From Desulfococcaceae bacterium (lineage in GTDB: Bacteria; Desulfobacterota; Desulfobacteria; Desulfobacterales; Desulfosalsimonadaceae), in the NCBI GenBank assembly GCA_030145385.1, contig JAQYVU010000027.1, positions 1-48,491 of the forward strand: 48,491 bases of DNA, written 5' to 3'. The notes beneath the pieces are model-generated. The model had not been told where the DNA came from and ran no database searches. It saw only the letters and a program-made list of their open reading frames with translations. Shown in pieces: positions 29,882-38,320 of this stretch (position 1 is its first letter; every line of letters begins with the position of its first letter). The position numbers and the translations under genes are program-made.

Positions 29882-31351
29882 CTATGGCAGAACCTTCCAG
29901 ATGGTTTCTTCCGGGCGATCCTCAATTTCAATATTCATTTCCTTTAAGCGGTCTCTGATTTCATCTGCCTTTTTAAAATCCTTTGCTTTTCTGGCATCCT
30001 GGCGTTGTTGAATCATTTGCTCGATCATTTCCGCATCAAAAGATTGTTTATTTATGATTTTGTCTTTTTTTTGTTTAAAGTATGTAGCGGGCGATACCGC
30101 CGGCAAACCAAGGATGTTGCCCATTTTCATGATATTAAGGCATTCATTGTGTATGACCTGACAATTTTCAATATCATCCGTTTTACCCATTGGGCCTGAC
30201 TCATCAAGGAACCTGTTTAAATTCCGAACCGAATCAAACAAAACGCCAATCGCCTGGGCAGTATTGAAATCGTCATTCATGGCATTACAAAAAAGCGCCC
30301 AGAAATCCTTTTGGGGACGGAGTCCATCGTGATATGCAGAGTCTGTTGCCGGTAATGCCCCCAGATATTTTTCAGCCCGTTCAAGCAGTGCATATATCTT
30401 ATCCAGACCGGCAGCCACATTTTTAATTGCCAGGTCGGTAAAGTCAACCGGAGACCTGTAATGATGGGAAAGGAGAAAAAGACGAACCGCCTCCGGGTGA
30501 TATTCTTTGACGATATCTTTGATCATTAAAAAATTGCCCAAAGATTTTGACATTTTCTCGTGGTTGATATTTACAAAGCCGTTGTGAATCCAGTATTTCA
30601 CAAATTGTTTACCAAATGCCGCCTCGGATTGGGCGATTTCATTTTCATGATGAGGAAAAATCAGATCTTTTCCACCGCCATGGATATCAAAACTGACGCC
30701 CAGATAATCTTCACTCATTGCCGAACATTCTATATGCCAGCCCGGCCGCCCATTGCCCCAGGGACTGTCCCAGAAAGGTTCATTGGGTTTTGAGGCTTTC
30801 CACAATACAAAATCAAACGGACTTTTTTTGCGCGGATCAACTTCAACACGCGCACCGGCTGCCATGTCTTCCAATTTTCGACCGGAAAGCTTTCCATATC
30901 CTTCAAACAAATCAACAGAAAAGAACACATCGCCGTCAGAAGCATATGCATATCCTTTATCCACAAGTATTTCAATGATCCTGATAATATGATCAATATG
31001 ATCCGTGGCCCGGGGTTCTAAGGTCGGCCGTAAAACATTTAACAAATCCATATCATCATGGAATTCATCAATATATTTTTGCGCAAGGGATTCCGAAGTA
31101 ACACCGAGCTCATTGGACCGATTGATAATTTTATCATCAATATCCGTAAAATTTCTCACATATGTGACATCGTATCCAACTGCGGTCAGATATCGATATA
31201 TGACGTCAAAAACAATGACTGATCGAGCATGACCGATATGACAGGAGTCATAAACAGTCGGACCGCAAACATACATTTTGACGCGGCCGGGTTCAAGTGT
31301 TTCAAACGGTTCCTTTGATCGATTTAGAGAATTATAAATATTTATTGTCAT
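29882..31351 (-). CDS. cysS: Cysteinyl-tRNA synthetase
   Basis: 489 residues. The zinc-binding YVCGPTVYD and HIGHARS class I signatures are near residues 27-44. Further Zn ligands are in HIECSAM and HHENEIAQSEA. The KMSKS loop is HEKMSKSLGNF. The C-terminal anticodon-binding helical domain includes the QQRQDARKAKDFKKADEIRD motif. It charges tRNA-Cys with cysteine. It follows ispF on the same strand after 102 bases, an order also seen in other bacteria. Confidence 0.97.
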   Translation of the reverse strand: MTINIYNSLNRSKEPFETLEPGRVKMYVCGPTVYDSCHIGHARSVIVFDVIYRYLTAVGYDVTYVRNFTDIDDKIINRSNELGVTSESLAQKYIDEFHDDMDLLNVLRPTLEPRATDHIDHIIRIIEILVDKGYAYASDGDVFFSVDLFEGYGKLSGRKLEDMAAGARVEVDPRKKSPFDFVLWKASKPNEPFWDSPWGNGRPGWHIECSAMSEDYLGVSFDIHGGGKDLIFPHHENEIAQSEAAFGKQFVKYWIHNGFVNINHEKMSKSLGNFLMIKDIVKEYHPEAVRLFLLSHHYRSPVDFTDLAIKNVAAGLDKIYALLERAEKYLGALPATDSAYHDGLRPQKDFWALFCNAMNDDFNTAQAIGVLFDSVRNLNRFLDESGPMGKTDDIENCQVIHNECLNIMKMGNILGLPAVSPATYFKQKKDKIINKQSFDAEMIEQMIQQRQDARKAKDFKKADEIRDRLKEMNIEIEDRPEETIWKVLP

Positions 31352-31453
31352 GGATATCGCTTTAATCTTTTTAATTATGGATTTTCTGTTTATCGACTAT
31401 GAGCTTAATCTCATAATCATGAACTGGTAATAAACTATGATTTTTTGGCCAGG

Positions 31454-31921
31454 TCAATCAATAAGTACAACACACATGGCGGCAATTCCATCTTTTCTGC
31501 CGATAAACCCCAACCCTTCGGTAGTTGTCGCTTTAATGTTCACCTGATCGGAATAAATCGAGAGTGCCGAAGCAATTTTGTCTTTCATTTTATCTGCATA
31601 CGGTGAAATTTTAGGTGCCTCGGCAAAAATGGTTGTGTCAATGTTAATGATGGAAGAATAATGGGGCCTGACGATTTTCCATGTTTCTTTCAAAAGTTCG
31701 ATACTGTAGATATTTTTATATGCCGGGTCCGTGTCCGGAAAATGTATTCCGATATCGCCCTTCCCGGCGGCGCCCAAAATCGCGTCACACACCGCGTGCA
31801 ATAGTACATCCGCATCCGAATGGCCCTCAAGGCCTTTTTCAAATGGTATCTCAACACCCCCTAAAAAGAGTGGTCTTCCTTTAATTAAACGATGAACATC
31901 GAATCCATGGCCAACGCGCAT
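31454..31921 (-). CDS. ispF: 2-C-methyl-D-erythritol 2,4-cyclodiphosphate synthase
   Basis: 155 residues, standard length. The metal site is GFDVHRL (Asp8 and His10) with His42 expected in [25 protein letters not shown] and [16 protein letters not shown] complete the family signature. It cyclises CDP-methylerythritol 2-phosphate in the MEP isoprenoid pathway. It works alone here without the IspD that often precedes it. elbB at the left of the window was also linked to isoprenoids, though the genes are 30 kb apart. Confidence 0.96.
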   Translation of the reverse strand: MRVGHGFDVHRLIKGRPLFLGGVEIPFEKGLEGHSDADVLLHAVCDAILGAAGKGDIGIHFPDTDPAYKNIYSIELLKETWKIVRPHYSSIINIDTTIFAEAPKISPYADKMKDKIASALSIYSDQVNIKATTTEGLGFIGRKDGIAAMCVVLID

Positions 31922-31960
31922 TATATCAAGCCCGATATATTTAAAATTTTTTGGTAAAAG

Positions 31961-32308
31961 CTATAAAAGAAAAAAACGTCGATCATTTGATTTTGCATGC
32001 GGGATATCATTTTTTTTCTTTAAATGCACTATAAATTCAATAATGACAGCAATAGAGTGTATACATGTATTTTCAATCGGATTACAGGTACATTCTGAAT
32101 ATAATTCCCCTTCATCATATTCAACCTTTGTCGCAAAAAGTTCTTCTGCTTCGACCCAGGCGAGAATACCGCCGGTTTTTGTCAATGACAGCTGCCGGAC
32201 CTCTTTTCGCTGAAAACATTCCCGGCCTTCAGAAACAATTTTTTTGCCGGCCCATAACGTCAGGTCTACCCATGTTAATTCTCTGAAACGATGGTGTGAT
32301 AAAGTCAT
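31961..32308 (-). CDS. Small SWIM zinc-finger protein
   Basis: 115 residues from the ATG at 32308; GTG at 32326 would add six residues, and neither has a clear ribosome site. A SWIM finger is visible as SECTCNPIENTCIHSIAVII (CxCx6CxH, about residues 74-92). The N-terminal FRELTWVDLTLWAG and VRQLSLTKTGGILAWVEA resemble the lead-in of other SWIM proteins. SWIM fingers bind zinc and usually mediate DNA or protein contacts; Swi2/Snf2 helicases often carry them, but none is nearby. It lies 18 bases downstream of the deacetylase-like gene on the same strand. Confidence 0.7.
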   Translation of the reverse strand: MTLSHHRFRELTWVDLTLWAGKKIVSEGRECFQRKEVRQLSLTKTGGILAWVEAEELFATKVEYDEGELYSECTCNPIENTCIHSIAVIIEFIVHLKKKNDIPHAKSNDRRFFLL

Positions 32309-32344
32309 AAACGTCAATAATAACACGGCAAAAAGGAATTAAAA

Positions 32345-33088
32345 TCAGGCGGACATCCCGTTAATCAATGCGGTTGCATTTTGTCCGAGCACCTTATGGT
32401 TGTACCCGCCTTCCAGAAGCGCAAAATACCCGGCATCGCACGCTTTTGCAGCTTCTTTGACCATGCGGCCGATCAAAAAATAATCTTCAGTAGACAAAAG
32501 GCCGCCCCAGTCATCCTTATGATTATCAAATCCGGCGGATATACCGATTATATCAACATTGATTCCTGAAAGTATTTCTTGTACGTCATTGATATATTGT
32601 GCCCGATTATTTTTTTCCGGATTATATATTTTCAGCCAGTTAAATGCCCCCAGTATATTGTCGGTTCCATCACCATAGTGGAGATCTATATCCAGCACAA
32701 ATGCTGTTTTAATAAGAAACTCAGATCTTAATGTCAGCAATGATACTGCCATATTGTTAAAATAGCAAAAACCCCAGGCAGACTCCGCAGACGCATGATG
32801 CCCCGGCGGACGGATCAGGCCAAAACACGGCTCATTCAATCCGAATCTGGCAGCCTGGATCGCACCGCCGGCTGCCAGGGCGGCAATTTCAAATACGCCT
32901 TCGTTTTTAACGTCATTTATATGGTCAACGGTATGAGCGAGTTCCAGCTGTTCCATGGCCGCCGGTTCTGCGGCAATAAAATCCGTATCTGTTGGAAGCG
33001 CTGCGACAATGGCTTCCATGCGCCCTTCAGCAGACGCTGGATCTGAGGAATAAACAAAATGAAATAATTCATCAAAAACAACTTTCAT
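32345..33088 (-). CDS. Histone-deacetylase-family hydrolase
   Basis: 247 residues, shorter than the 300-340 common for bacterial members. The His pair RPPGHHAS, the metal motif DIDLHYGDGTDN (Asp and His ligands) and GFDNHKDDWGG with LEGGYN are all present, so the zinc site looks intact. Members act on acetylated polyamines, acetoin-related compounds or lysines; the substrate is unknown. GAGG sits 6 bases before the ATG. The SWIM gene follows closely, suggesting co-transcription. The shortness arises from trimmed loops, not truncation, since all motifs occur in order. Confidence 0.88.
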   Translation of the reverse strand: MKVVFDELFHFVYSSDPASAEGRMEAIVAALPTDTDFIAAEPAAMEQLELAHTVDHINDVKNEGVFEIAALAAGGAIQAARFGLNEPCFGLIRPPGHHASAESAWGFCYFNNMAVSLLTLRSEFLIKTAFVLDIDLHYGDGTDNILGAFNWLKIYNPEKNNRAQYINDVQEILSGINVDIIGISAGFDNHKDDWGGLLSTEDYFLIGRMVKEAAKACDAGYFALLEGGYNHKVLGQNATALINGMSA

Positions 33089-33135
33089 TTTTACCTCATA
33101 TAAAAATTCATTTCTATGTCAAGGATCGCAAACTC

Positions 33136-33166
33136 AATAAATTGAACAATCTTTGTTCAATTTATT
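33136..33166 (-). terminator. Hairpin downstream of the Fn3/barrel gene
   Basis: A perfect 14-base stem (AATAAATTGAACAA with its complement) and a 3-base loop lie 32 bases beyond the stop of the minus-strand gene at 33198. The stem ends in a T-rich arm. It is a plausible weak terminator separating that gene from the deacetylase gene. Confidence 0.55.
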
Positions 33167-33197
33167 TCGTCCCGGATCCTAAAACCAGAAACTGTTG

Positions 33198-34877
33198 TTA
33201 AAAATGATAGAAAAATCCGAATTTAAACGTCCAGCCGCCAATGTCTGTTTTGTTGTCACCGAACCGGTCAATCTGAGAATAGCCGCTTTCAAGCAGGGCA
33301 CCGGTTCCTTTGAATTTTTCATCTGTATTGTATAACCGAACTCCGGCTTTGCCATGAAATCCGCCCACCCATTCTTCGATTTCTGGATGTTCTATTTTAT
33401 CGTCTGTTTCTTCCTGGCAATACCAGTAGTCCGGCCCAACGCCGATATATCCGACAACATAAGGTAAAATTTTCATGTTAAATTTAACTGACGCGGAAAC
33501 GGGAACAAGGGTTATTTTAGTGCGGATATTGGTTTGTTCTCCTGATTCTGAGAACAAATTCCCTTTTTCTTTCATAAACCCGGATTCACAATCAATTGAA
33601 AAATATTTGGAAATAAAACGTTCGTAAAAACCGTAAACCGGGAAATTATTATCACCGTAATAATCTTTAAAATCTGATTCCAAAGGAATGTAATACCCCA
33701 CAGAAACACCGATGATATTATTCCCCGGCATTTCAGGCATATCCGCATTTGAAATACTGAAGGAAAACATGACAAACAGGAAAGAAAGAAAAAGTATCCG
33801 AAAATATTTTAAAATAACATGTATATTCAAAAACAGGATCAGGGCGCAGATCATTAAAAAGAAAATTTGAATATGTGAACTGGCGTCTTTCCCGGACGTG
33901 CCGATAAAACATCCCCCGTCAAAGTCGTCCGGCTGATTCAAAAATCGCACGGTTTCTTCAATGATCACTGAAATTTCATCAGTTGCCGCACTCTCATTTT
34001 CTGAAAAGTCATATGATGATGCAGCAAAATACCAGGTGGATCCAACCGGCAAATCATTTAAGACATAGGAAAAAGTATTGCCCAGATCAACACTGGTATC
34101 TAAATTGCCAGCAGCATTCCCATAATAAAGAATGTTACCGGTAAAATCCGCCATTTGAGAATTTCCGTCGGAAATGGTCACGGTAATTGAATGGGTGCCA
34201 CTTAAGACTCCGGAGATGCCGTTGGGTCTGTTCGGCGAAAAATTATCTGCCAGGGTGTCAATAATCAATTCATCTGCTTTTTCCGATTCATTGCCGGATG
34301 TTACGACCGCCGTGATTGAAAAATAATACCGGGAAGAATTGGTCAAACCGGAGACAGTAAATGACGTCGAATCAGAATCATTTGCCTCAATGACATTATC
34401 ATAGACGCCTGAAGTCGTGCTGTAATAAATATTATAGTGATCCAGGTCGGATTCCGTGTTTTGATCCCATTTTAGTCTGACAAAATTTTCATCAATATCA
34501 TTAATTCCGGTTATTGAAAGACCGGTGGGAGTTTCCGGGATACCGGTATCTTCTAAAGTTGCAATGGATTCAACATCCGACTGATCGCTTTCAACCGAAT
34601 TTTCAAATGAGGAAACAGCAACATAATAGGTTGTTGCAGACTCAAGGCCGGTAATCGTATATTCAGTTACCGAATCATCGACTGTGACACGATTATCCAG
34701 ATTGCCCGATGACGTTCCCCAGTAAACAAAATAATTATCCGCATCACTATCACCTGTCCAGTCAACGTTTATTGTTGTTTCAGTCGCTGACAGTGTCACA
34801 TTGGTCGGAACGTTGGCTGCTAACGCGCTATGAGAAATCAGCAGCAACAAAAAGCAGTAAATCAATCGAAATTTCAT
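33198..34877 (-). CDS. Fibronectin III protein fused to an outer-membrane barrel
   Basis: 559 residues. A signal peptide (about 1-20, cleaved near ALAA) is followed by three Fn3-like domains (about 21-105, 112-208 and 215-305; repeated TxYxVSS/YYFS patterns). Next comes DDFDGGCFIGTSG (about 318-330), a Gly-Gly-Cys-Phe-Ile motif then a hydrophobic helix and lysine, resembling known C-terminal sorting tails. In the same frame a second signal-like segment follows (LFLSFLFVMFSFSISNA), then about 180 residues of beta-strands ending in aromatic FFYHF, an outer-membrane-barrel terminus. It therefore looks like two exported proteins joined in one frame. No internal start with a good ribosome site was found. 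Confidence 0.75.
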   Translation of the reverse strand: MKFRLIYCFLLLLISHSALAANVPTNVTLSATETTINVDWTGDSDADNYFVYWGTSSGNLDNRVTVDDSVTEYTITGLESATTYYVAVSSFENSVESDQSDVESIATLEDTGIPETPTGLSITGINDIDENFVRLKWDQNTESDLDHYNIYYSTTSGVYDNVIEANDSDSTSFTVSGLTNSSRYYFSITAVVTSGNESEKADELIIDTLADNFSPNRPNGISGVLSGTHSITVTISDGNSQMADFTGNILYYGNAAGNLDTSVDLGNTFSYVLNDLPVGSTWYFAASSYDFSENESAATDEISVIIEETVRFLNQPDDFDGGCFIGTSGKDASSHIQIFFLMICALILFLNIHVILKYFRILFLSFLFVMFSFSISNADMPEMPGNNIIGVSVGYYIPLESDFKDYYGDNNFPVYGFYERFISKYFSIDCESGFMKEKGNLFSESGEQTNIRTKITLVPVSASVKFNMKILPYVVGYIGVGPDYWYCQEETDDKIEHPEIEEWVGGFHGKAGVRLYNTDEKFKGTGALLESGYSQIDRFGDNKTDIGGWTFKFGFFYHF

Positions 34878-34967
34878 TTATAATACTCCAATATAACAGG
34901 ATTATGATTTTAACAGTGTAATTATTGCGTATTTATCAATTTAAATAAAAAGGTTTTTTCCACATTA

Positions 34968-35732
34968 TTAAACATTAGACATTAAATCAAATTGTTTCCA
35001 CATGCTGTTGCCCGGATCATCCGTCATTATCACATCAAGATCCAAATCAAGCAGATGCCGAAGCGTTTTTAGCGAATTGCAGGAATATGCCATGACGACC
35101 TTATTCTTGCGATGCACATTTTCAACAAACTGCCTGCTTAATTTTTTATGTTCAATGCAATATCCGCAAAGTATTTCAGAATCGATGTTTTCGCGGTTCT
35201 GATCAATCAGCGGGGCATCTAAATTCAGGACATAGTTTAAATCCGGATCATTGATATATGCTGATTTAATAATTTCCGGGTCAAACGAAAGAATATACAT
35301 ATTCGGGATCAGGTCTTTAGGAACAAGTTTTCTGACTGACTCAACAACTAACCCGGCAAGTTTGTAATACAAATTTTTTGTTTTTATTTTTGGGGATGGC
35401 TTAATTTCAATCAGCAGATGAATTTTGGACCCGTAATTTAATAATACCTGATCCAGCGTAAGAATTTTTTCATTTTTAAATTCTTTGGAAAACCAGCTTC
35501 CCCAGTCATAACCGGATAGCTCGTGAAACGTATGGTCCGGAATGGATTTCAAACTCCTGTTAATTTTTGCCAGTGATTGATCATGAAAAATAACCGGACA
35601 GCCGTCACTGGTTACCTGAACGTCGAATTCAATTCCGTCTACAGAATAAAAAACAGCCTTATCAAATGCCGCTTTCGTGTTTTCAGGAGCATCAAGCATC
35701 GCCCCGCGGTGTGCGATTATTAAAGGAGTCAA
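34968..35732 (-). CDS. Glycerophosphodiester phosphodiesterase
   Basis: 254 residues, typical of the cytoplasmic UgpQ-like group, with no signal peptide. Catalytic features are the first His in AHRGAMLDAPENT with Arg, GIEFDVQVTSDG (metal Glu and Asp), the second His in FHDQSLAKINR, and LIEIKPSP. It hydrolyses deacylated phospholipid headgroup diesters to glycerol 3-phosphate and an alcohol. The start is TTG at 35732, with GGGG about 8 bases upstream; no in-frame ATG precedes the catalytic motif. It lies 48 bases after the small 73-residue gene on the same strand. Confidence 0.92.
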   Translation of the reverse strand: MTPLIIAHRGAMLDAPENTKAAFDKAVFYSVDGIEFDVQVTSDGCPVIFHDQSLAKINRSLKSIPDHTFHELSGYDWGSWFSKEFKNEKILTLDQVLLNYGSKIHLLIEIKPSPKIKTKNLYYKLAGLVVESVRKLVPKDLIPNMYILSFDPEIIKSAYINDPDLNYVLNLDAPLIDQNRENIDSEILCGYCIEHKKLSRQFVENVHRKNKVVMAYSCNSLKTLRHLLDLDLDVIMTDDPGNSMWKQFDLMSNV

Positions 35733-35780
35733 AATAAGTACCCCGTCAATTCGTGTTTCGTCAACTATGAAAAATCAGTT

Positions 35781-36002
35781 TTAATGTTTGTAGTTTTCAA
35801 TATTGTTCACGTATTCATCAAAAGCGTATTTTTTCAAAAATGATGAAACCATTTCATTGACTTTTTCCGCCGTATCCACGCGATATATTCCTTTTTCATC
35901 CGTACCGGCAATTTTTTTGGCATTTTCAACAATTGTTTGAAGTGTTGAAGCGGCGATATCGATGGTAACATTTATGGAAATCTTATCATTGGTTGCAGAC
36001 AA
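35781..36002 (-). CDS. Small soluble protein of unknown function
   Basis: 73 residues, starting at TTG with AGAGGA 8 bases upstream. No in-frame ATG lies near. The sequence is mixed helical: ISINVTIDIAASTLQTIVENAKK then EKGIYRVDTAEKVNEMVSSFLKKYAFDEYV. There is no membrane segment or cysteine. I do not recognise a named family. It sits directly before the phosphodiesterase gene, with a divergent acyl-CoA synthetase on the other side. Confidence 0.6.
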   Translation of the reverse strand: MSATNDKISINVTIDIAASTLQTIVENAKKIAGTDEKGIYRVDTAEKVNEMVSSFLKKYAFDEYVNNIENYKH

Positions 36003-36212
36003 TTTTCAATTCCTCTCAACATAGATCCGGTTAAGATATTAATAAACAATCTTATTGACAATTAAACGATTACTCAGATTTATTAATCCCATGTCCCTTA
36101 GAATGACACGGTTTTATTGTTATTTATATACACAAACAAAGGTCCTGAAAAGTATTTATATGCATATTTGATTTATTTTATACTATTCATCACATTATAA
36201 CAAGAGGTTAGA

Positions 36213-38318
36213 ATGGAAAAATTATTCAATCCGGAATCCATTGTCATATTAGGGTTATCAAAAAAATCATCAAACGTACCGCGCATCATATTGGAGAATC
36301 TTATACGCTGGGGGTTTATGGGAAGAATTTTCGGCGTCAACCCCACTTCACCGGACATCCATGTTGACGGTGTACGAATGTATCAAAAAATTGAAGACTT
36401 GCCTATTGTACCGGATCTTTGCGTTTCTTTGATACCGGCAAAATTCATTCCGGATGCCGTCGAATCCTGTGGGAAGTTCGGTATTCACTGGATGGCCATA
36501 CCTTCCGGCGGATTCAATGAAACCGGCGAAGAAGGGAAAAAACTGGCAGATCTGACCATGGGCAATGCCAAAAAATACGGAGTCCGGTTTGTAGGCCCTA
36601 ACGGGTTAACAGTTGCCAATACATCCAATGGTCTGTGTCTTCCGTTTGTCCCGCTTTACAAACCTTTAAAAGGCGGATTTTCGATTATCACGCAGAGCGG
36701 CGGGCTTGGACTGATGCTCTGGAATTTGATGAATAACGGGAATGTCGGACTGGCCAAGTTTGCAAGTATCGGCAATAAACTGGATTTAACTGAAATTGAT
36801 TTTCTGGAATATTTTGGTGCGGACCCGGAAACGAATGTCATCGGCGTGTATCTTGAAAGTATTACAAATGGAAAAAAATTCATTGAAATTGCCTCTAAAA
36901 TCAATAAACCGATCATTGTTCTTAAGGCGAATACAACATCAGCCGGCAACATGGCTGCCATGAGCCATACCGCTTCGATTAGCAATAACGACGATATTAT
37001 TGATTCAGCGTTTGAACGATCCGGGATTATACGTATTTCAAGCTTTTCCGATTTTATCTCCATGGCCAAGGCGTTCAAACTTCCGCCCATGAACGGCAAC
37101 CGGATCATGGTCATGAGTCCGGCAGGGGGCTTTTCTGTTATCCTGGCCGATCTTTGCGAAAAAGCCGGTTTTGAATTTGCTGATCCCGGTGAATCGTTTT
37201 ACAAAGAGCTTGAAAAATATTCCAATGCCGGGGTGATTAATTTTTCAAATCCGCTGGATATGGGTGATATTTATGATCCTGAAATGTATGCCCAGGTTTT
37301 CTTTTCCGTTCTGCATAATGAGTATGTTGACGGTGCAATCTACCTTACGCAATGGCCTACCATGCCCCGGGGCGAAGATGTATTTACCAAAATGTTCAAT
37401 ACGGATCTTTCAAAAGATGCCATTGGTGCGTTGCATTCATCCGGAAAACCCATGGGTGTCTGCCTTTATGGATCTGCCGGCACCATGATGAAAATCAAAC
37501 AAAATATTGCCTTCCCGCTTTTTGACAGTCCGGAAGAAATCGTCAATTCATTGAAAGCTCAGAAAAACTATTATAAAAGGCGCTTGCAAAATGCGTTTGT
37601 ATCCAATCGTCCTGCCGAATACGACCAATTACAAGCAACCCAATGGATAACCAGTCATAATGATGACATCGGTGAAGAGTCGTTGGCGTTGATTGAAAAG
37701 GCCGGTGTCAAAACCGCAAAATCAATCGTTGCCCAAACCCTTCAGGATGCCATTAAATCGGCCAACCAGATAAGTTATCCGGTTGTTATGAAAGTCGTTT
37801 CACCGGATGCATTGCATAAATCCGAAGCCGGGGGCGTAATTGTCGGCATAGAAAACGATCAGGAAGCGGAAAAAGCATTTCACCAAATTAAAAACAATCT
37901 TATCTCTTTCAAGCCGGATGCTGTTTTCAAGGGCGTGCGTGTAATGGAAATGGCTGCCGAAGGCCATGATATGTTTATCGGCGGAAAAGTCGATAAATCT
38001 TTCGGCCCGGTGGTTTATTTTGGATATGGCGGAATTTACATTGAAGTTTTTAAGGATATCCGCAATGTCCTTTGCCCTTCAAATACTGAAGAAATTACCG
38101 AAAAACTGAAACGTTTAAAATGCTTTTCGATTTTAAAAGGAACCCGGGGAAAAGCTGCCGGTGATATGGATGCGTACGTCCATGCCATTGAATGCGTTTC
38201 TCATTTATTATCGGATAATAAAGAAATCAAGGAACTGGATATCAATCCCATTCGCATTCTTGCCAAAGGCTCAGGCGTCATGGCTTTGGACGCACGAATG
38301 AAAATCAACCGAACTTAA
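36213..38318 (+). CDS. NDP-forming acyl-CoA synthetase (acetate-CoA ligase family)
   Basis: 701 residues. The order is CoA-binding domain (about 1-130), two ligase-CoA subdomains (about 145-450) and a C-terminal ATP-grasp domain (about 485-700). The phosphohistidine candidate is in AAMSHTASISNND; the CoA-ligase motif is ITQSGGLGLMLWN. ATP-grasp features are YPVVMKVVSPDALHKSEAGGV and FGYGGIYIEVFKD. This fused alpha-beta form converts acyl-CoA, phosphate and ADP to the acid, CoA and ATP. In anaerobes it conserves energy from acyl-CoA, or activates acids in reverse. The acyl chain cannot be told. GAGG precedes the ATG. It ends 2 bases from the convergent Hsp70 stop. Confidence 0.9.
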   Translation: MEKLFNPESIVILGLSKKSSNVPRIILENLIRWGFMGRIFGVNPTSPDIHVDGVRMYQKIEDLPIVPDLCVSLIPAKFIPDAVESCGKFGIHWMAIPSGGFNETGEEGKKLADLTMGNAKKYGVRFVGPNGLTVANTSNGLCLPFVPLYKPLKGGFSIITQSGGLGLMLWNLMNNGNVGLAKFASIGNKLDLTEIDFLEYFGADPETNVIGVYLESITNGKKFIEIASKINKPIIVLKANTTSAGNMAAMSHTASISNNDDIIDSAFERSGIIRISSFSDFISMAKAFKLPPMNGNRIMVMSPAGGFSVILADLCEKAGFEFADPGESFYKELEKYSNAGVINFSNPLDMGDIYDPEMYAQVFFSVLHNEYVDGAIYLTQWPTMPRGEDVFTKMFNTDLSKDAIGALHSSGKPMGVCLYGSAGTMMKIKQNIAFPLFDSPEEIVNSLKAQKNYYKRRLQNAFVSNRPAEYDQLQATQWITSHNDDIGEESLALIEKAGVKTAKSIVAQTLQDAIKSANQISYPVVMKVVSPDALHKSEAGGVIVGIENDQEAEKAFHQIKNNLISFKPDAVFKGVRVMEMAAEGHDMFIGGKVDKSFGPVVYFGYGGIYIEVFKDIRNVLCPSNTEEITEKLKRLKCFSILKGTRGKAAGDMDAYVHAIECVSHLLSDNKEIKELDINPIRILAKGSGVMALDARMKINRT

Positions 38319-38320
38319 TA

